Part shown: piece by piece, positions 61,162 to 64,000 of the stretch
Layout of the letters: the number at the start of each line of letters is the position of its first letter
Position numbering within the stretch: position 1 is the stretch's first letter
From: Ferrimonas sediminum
Lineage (GTDB): Bacteria; Pseudomonadota; Gammaproteobacteria; Enterobacterales; Shewanellaceae
Direction of reading: 5' to 3'
Assembly (NCBI RefSeq): GCF_900100175.1
Contig: NZ_FNEM01000006.1
Coordinates: 62,001-126,000 of the forward strand
Length of the DNA stretch: 64,000 nt
Position numbers and translations under genes: made by a program
The notes under the pieces: generated by a model
Seen by the model: the letters and a program-made list of their open reading frames with translations, nothing else
The model's database searches: none
Told to the model about the DNA's origin: nothing

Positions 61162-61388
61162 CGGCGGTAGACGGCCGCGGCAACGCCAGGAGCCATCATT
61201 GCACCGGGATCACATCAACGGCATAAATCCGAGCCTGAGCACGCGGCATGCAAATCTGTGCAGGGCATCACAATGGCGTGTCGCTCCAAGGAATACACTA
61301 GTCGGCCTTTCTGGTACTTCACCCGTTGCTTTGCCATCGCCACGCCGTCATGACCGCTGCGGTCGCAAAGGGTCTACGGGTTCCTTCA
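61162..61388. other. Gap between the EAL remnant and dauA
   Basis: 227 bases. No gene, clear promoter or terminator is identified. It contains an in-frame upstream extension of dauA that lacks a ribosome site. Confidence 0.4.
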
Positions 61389-63164
61389 ATGGAAACTGCT
61401 GTGTCACATCGAACTCACCTGTTCTCTCTCAGGCTGGGGCATGCGTTTATGGATGCCTGTGTCTCTTCCCCCTATGGGCGGCGCCAAATCAGCCGCGATC
61501 TGCTGGCTGGACTCACCGTCGGCATTATCGCCATTCCCCTCTCCATGGCTCTGGCCATCGCCAGTGGGGTGGCACCCCAGTACGGTCTGTATACCGCCAT
61601 TGTTGCCGGCATTGTCATCGCGCTTGCCGGTGGTTGCCGCTACAGCATCAGTGGGCCGACGGCGGCGTTTGTGGTGTTGCTGGCGCCCATCTCACAGCAA
61701 CATGGCCTCACTGGCTTATTGGTGGCTACCATGATGTCCGGGCTGATTTTGATCATCATGGCGCTGCTGCGGCTGGGACGGTTGATTCAGTACATTCCTG
61801 AATCCGTGACCCTGGGTTTTACCTCAGGCATTGCCGTAGTCATCGCGACGCTGCAGTTGAATGATTTCTTTGGCCTCAACCTGAGCGAATTGCCCCACAG
61901 TTTCGGTCATAAACTGGTGGCGCTGGCGGCGGCGTTACCCCAACTGCACCTGCCAAGCCTGTCTGTCGGTGGCTTGACGCTGGCAGTGATGTTGGTGTGG
62001 CCCAAGTTGAAGTTGCCGGTACCGGCACACCTGCCGGCGGTGCTGCTGGCGACCTTGGTGTGCTGGTGGCTGAATCAGTCTGGAATGGGCATCGAAACCA
62101 TTGGCAGCCGCTTCCAATACCTTAACGCCGATGGCAGCCTCGGGCAGGGCATACCCTCTTTACCACCGAGCCTGTCCTGGCCCTGGAGCCGCGGGGGCGA
62201 AGAGAGCACCATCAGTTGGTCGCTGATTCAGTCGCTGCTGCCTTCAGCCATGGCCATCGCCATGTTGGGTGCCATCGAATCGTTGTTGTGCGCCGTGGTG
62301 GTAGACGGCATGACCAACAGCCGTCACAGTGCCAACAGTGAATTACTGGGGCAGGGGATCGGTAATCTGGTGGCGCCGCTGTTTGGCGGTATTCCGGCCA
62401 CCGCCGCCATCGCGCGCTCCGCAGCCAATGTGAAAGCCGGCGCCATCAGTCCAGTGTCGGCGGTGGTACACAGCCTGCTGGTGCTGCTGGCCCTGCTGTG
62501 GTTGTCCGGGGCGCTGTCCTACTTGCCAATGCCGGCGATGGCGGCGCTGCTGCTGGTGGTGGCCTGGAACATGAGTGAAGCCCCAAAGGCGTTGGCACTG
62601 CTGCGCCGGGCTCCGGGCAGCGACGTTCTGGTGCTGCTGTGCTGCTTCTTCCTGACGGTGGCCTTTGACATGGTGGTGGCCATCAGCGCCGGTATGGTAT
62701 TGGCGGCGCTGCTGTTTATGAAAGAGATTGCCGAGATGACCCGACTGCATGATCTGAGTGACAACCGTCGCTACGTGGAGCAGCCCTTGCCGGGCGATTG
62801 GATCGCCCTGAAAATCAACGGGCCGCTGTTTTTCGCGGCGGCCGACCGCATCTTTGCCGAGATTCGGCTGCAGTCCCGGGGCAAATCCGGCGTGATTCTG
62901 TTTATGAATGGCGTGTCGGTACTCGATGCCGGTGGCTTGTCGGCTCTGAACCGGCTGGTTGAGGAGTGCCGCTCCAGCGGCACCCGGCTGGTGATCACCG
63001 ACCTGCAGTTTCAACCGATGAAGGCACTGGCCAAGGCCGGGGTGACCCCCATCGACGGGGTGCTGACCTTTATGCCGGTGTTGTCCGACGCGGTTGATGC
63101 CGCTCGCGCCTCCCAGGGTTGCTTTAGCGGGATGCCGGCGCCATCACCGACCGGCGCTCACTGA
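61389..63164 (+). CDS. dauA: SulP-family C4-dicarboxylate/anion transporter DauA
   Basis: 591 residues: 10-14 membrane spans followed by a cytoplasmic STAS domain (~470-575). Near-identical stretches to E. coli DauA (559) include LAGLTVGIIAIPLSMALAI, SGVAPQYGLYTAIVAGIVIA, SISGPTAAFVVLL, GAIESLLCAVVVDGMT and ATAAIARSAANVKAGA. In E. coli it takes up succinate at acidic pH under aerobic conditions. The start is taken at ATG 61389 by family length; 61350 is an alternative. The 3' end overlaps the convergent WYL gene by 41 bases. Confidence 0.92.
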   Translation: METAVSHRTHLFSLRLGHAFMDACVSSPYGRRQISRDLLAGLTVGIIAIPLSMALAIASGVAPQYGLYTAIVAGIVIALAGGCRYSISGPTAAFVVLLAPISQQHGLTGLLVATMMSGLILIIMALLRLGRLIQYIPESVTLGFTSGIAVVIATLQLNDFFGLNLSELPHSFGHKLVALAAALPQLHLPSLSVGGLTLAVMLVWPKLKLPVPAHLPAVLLATLVCWWLNQSGMGIETIGSRFQYLNADGSLGQGIPSLPPSLSWPWSRGGEESTISWSLIQSLLPSAMAIAMLGAIESLLCAVVVDGMTNSRHSANSELLGQGIGNLVAPLFGGIPATAAIARSAANVKAGAISPVSAVVHSLLVLLALLWLSGALSYLPMPAMAALLLVVAWNMSEAPKALALLRRAPGSDVLVLLCCFFLTVAFDMVVAISAGMVLAALLFMKEIAEMTRLHDLSDNRRYVEQPLPGDWIALKINGPLFFAAADRIFAEIRLQSRGKSGVILFMNGVSVLDAGGLSALNRLVEECRSSGTRLVITDLQFQPMKALAKAGVTPIDGVLTFMPVLSDAVDAARASQGCFSGMPAPSPTGAH

Positions 63165-63984
63165 CCACCAGTAACTGGCTGTTGGGTTCAAACGCCTGGA
63201 TTGGGGTAGAAATCTGCAGCCGACGCAGGTGATAGTCCGCCAGGGCTTTACGACAGGTAATACTCAGGCTGCCCGCTTCCATGCCGTAATCGATGGCGAT
63301 TACCTCTTGCTGGGCTGCGGAGAAGATGGGGTTGGGCACTATGGTCAGCTCGAGCCACTGATTCCAGTCCAGATCACAGCCCTGGCTGTGATCGCTGCGA
63401 TACAACAGCTTGGGCAGGCCCCGAATGCGGCTCAGCACCAGATCCAGATAGCGTTTGTGGTGTTCGCAATAGCCACGAAGGTGCCAGCGAAAACCGTCAT
63501 GAACCAGGGTGTGGGGCACAAACAAGCGCTCATTGATCTGGCCGGTGGCGATGGAGGCGTACTGGACTTTGACACGGGTCGCCCCTTTTGCTGCCGTTAG
63601 CAGCAGCCGAACCACGGCGGGATCCACGTAGCGCTCGGGAATGGCCACCAGTTCGGTGGCGGCCCGGTTCAGTTCCAGTAGCTCAAAACCACTGCGCTGC
63701 AGTTGCTGCTGCTCGGCCAATAACTGCAGGTACTCACTGAATTCCCCCTGGCTGAATCTGGGTTTGAAATAGGCACTGGGTTTGTAACCTTTCAGTCGGG
63801 TGTCGTATTTCAGGGCGGTGGGCGCCAGACTCAGGTAGCGATTAATGTCACGGGAGGCTTGTTGCCGGCCCATGCCAAAACTCTGGCACAGGTGTTTGGT
63901 GGTCAGACGGCCCTCCCACAGGGCGATGATCTCGATGTGGCGAAATCGAAGTTGCTGATCCCATTTTATTTGTTGTCGGTCCAT
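63124..63984 (-). CDS. WYL-domain transcriptional regulator (BrxR/CapW-like layout)
   Basis: 286 residues. An N-terminal winged helix (WEGRLTTKHLCQSFGMGRQQASRDINRYL) is followed by a WYL domain from ~130 to 215 (VKVQYASI, FVPHTLVHDGFRWHLRGYCEHHKRYLDLVLSRI) and a short C-terminal beta extension. Stand-alone regulators of this size and order control phage-defence systems (BrxR, CapW) but also exist without them. It lies at the window's right edge, transcribed leftward; genes beyond 64000 would decide. WYL domains bind nucleic-acid or nucleotide ligands. Confidence 0.87.
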   Translation of the reverse strand: MDRQQIKWDQQLRFRHIEIIALWEGRLTTKHLCQSFGMGRQQASRDINRYLSLAPTALKYDTRLKGYKPSAYFKPRFSQGEFSEYLQLLAEQQQLQRSGFELLELNRAATELVAIPERYVDPAVVRLLLTAAKGATRVKVQYASIATGQINERLFVPHTLVHDGFRWHLRGYCEHHKRYLDLVLSRIRGLPKLLYRSDHSQGCDLDWNQWLELTIVPNPIFSAAQQEVIAIDYGMEAGSLSITCRKALADYHLRRLQISTPIQAFEPNSQLLVVSERRSVMAPASR

Positions 63985-64000
63985 CGTATTGATTCAATAA

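Noticed and set aside
1-64000. CRISPR arrays, insertion sequences, prophage or integrase genes
   Set aside because: No regularly spaced repeats, transposase, integrase or phage structural motifs were seen on either strand.

Overview
The window comes from a GC-rich marine-type gammaproteobacterium of the Alteromonadales/Shewanella-Ferrimonas kind. The pointers are an extracellular DMSO-reductase operon with decaheme cytochrome and MtrB-type porin, a Shewanella-type di-heme cytochrome c peroxidase, RavA-ViaA, PssA and DauA homologues, and a Vibrio syp-like polysaccharide cluster. Genus (Ferrimonas would fit) is inference. No phage, insertion sequence or CRISPR array is visible.

Layout. (1) 1-7.9 kb: a catabolic operon on the minus strand (SDR, biotin-dependent carboxyltransferase, acyl-CoA dehydrogenase, enoyl-CoA hydratase, biotin carboxylase cut by the window edge) with a divergent TetR regulator. 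Its gene order matches the Pseudomonas acyclic-terpene (atuBCDEF/atuR) cluster more closely than the leucine (liu) cluster. A large acyl-CoA dehydrogenase follows. (2) 7.9-12.8 kb: a small hypothetical, a GAF/PAS/degenerate-GGDEF protein, a 30-residue membrane protein, pssA and aspC. (3) 12.8-32.8 kb: a complete exopolysaccharide locus laid out like Vibrio fischeri syp. It has glycosyltransferases, flippase, polymerase/ligase, acetyltransferase, chain-length protein and a fused GT2-phosphoglycosyltransferase. The control/export operon holds STAS (SypA), OmpA lipoprotein (SypB), multi-SLBB exporter (SypC), degenerate tyrosine kinase (SypD), HATPase-REC-PP2C (SypE) and a sigma54 response regulator (SypG). 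The hybrid kinase SypF is absent; a stand-alone Hpt protein sits at the end of the locus. Several near-consensus sigma54 promoters, three with an inverted-repeat enhancer at a constant distance, tie the locus together.

(4) 32.8-37.5 kb: YvcK-family protein, tRNA-Cys with decaying tandem copies, a second 30-residue membrane protein, a ToxR/ToxS-like membrane regulator pair, a split-Soret-type di-heme cytochrome and a surface lipoprotein. (5) 37.5-49.2 kb: torR, torT and torS facing a dmsE-dmsF-dmsA-dmsB-chaperone operon. Four TorR-box-like decamers in its promoter suggest that this Tor system controls extracellular DMSO-type respiration. (6) 49.4-56.8 kb: accessory metabolism and transport (acetyltransferase, AraC plus LysE exporter, DUF4785 lipoprotein plus secreted hydrolase, second LysE exporter, cytochrome c peroxidase, DUF2750 and a hypothetical). 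(7) 56.9-64 kb: viaA/ravA, a SWIM zinc-finger protein, a truncated EAL-domain remnant, dauA and a WYL-domain regulator.

The two regions most worth follow-up are the syp-like locus with its rewired phosphorelay and sigma54 promoter set, and the TorTSR-Dms respiratory island.
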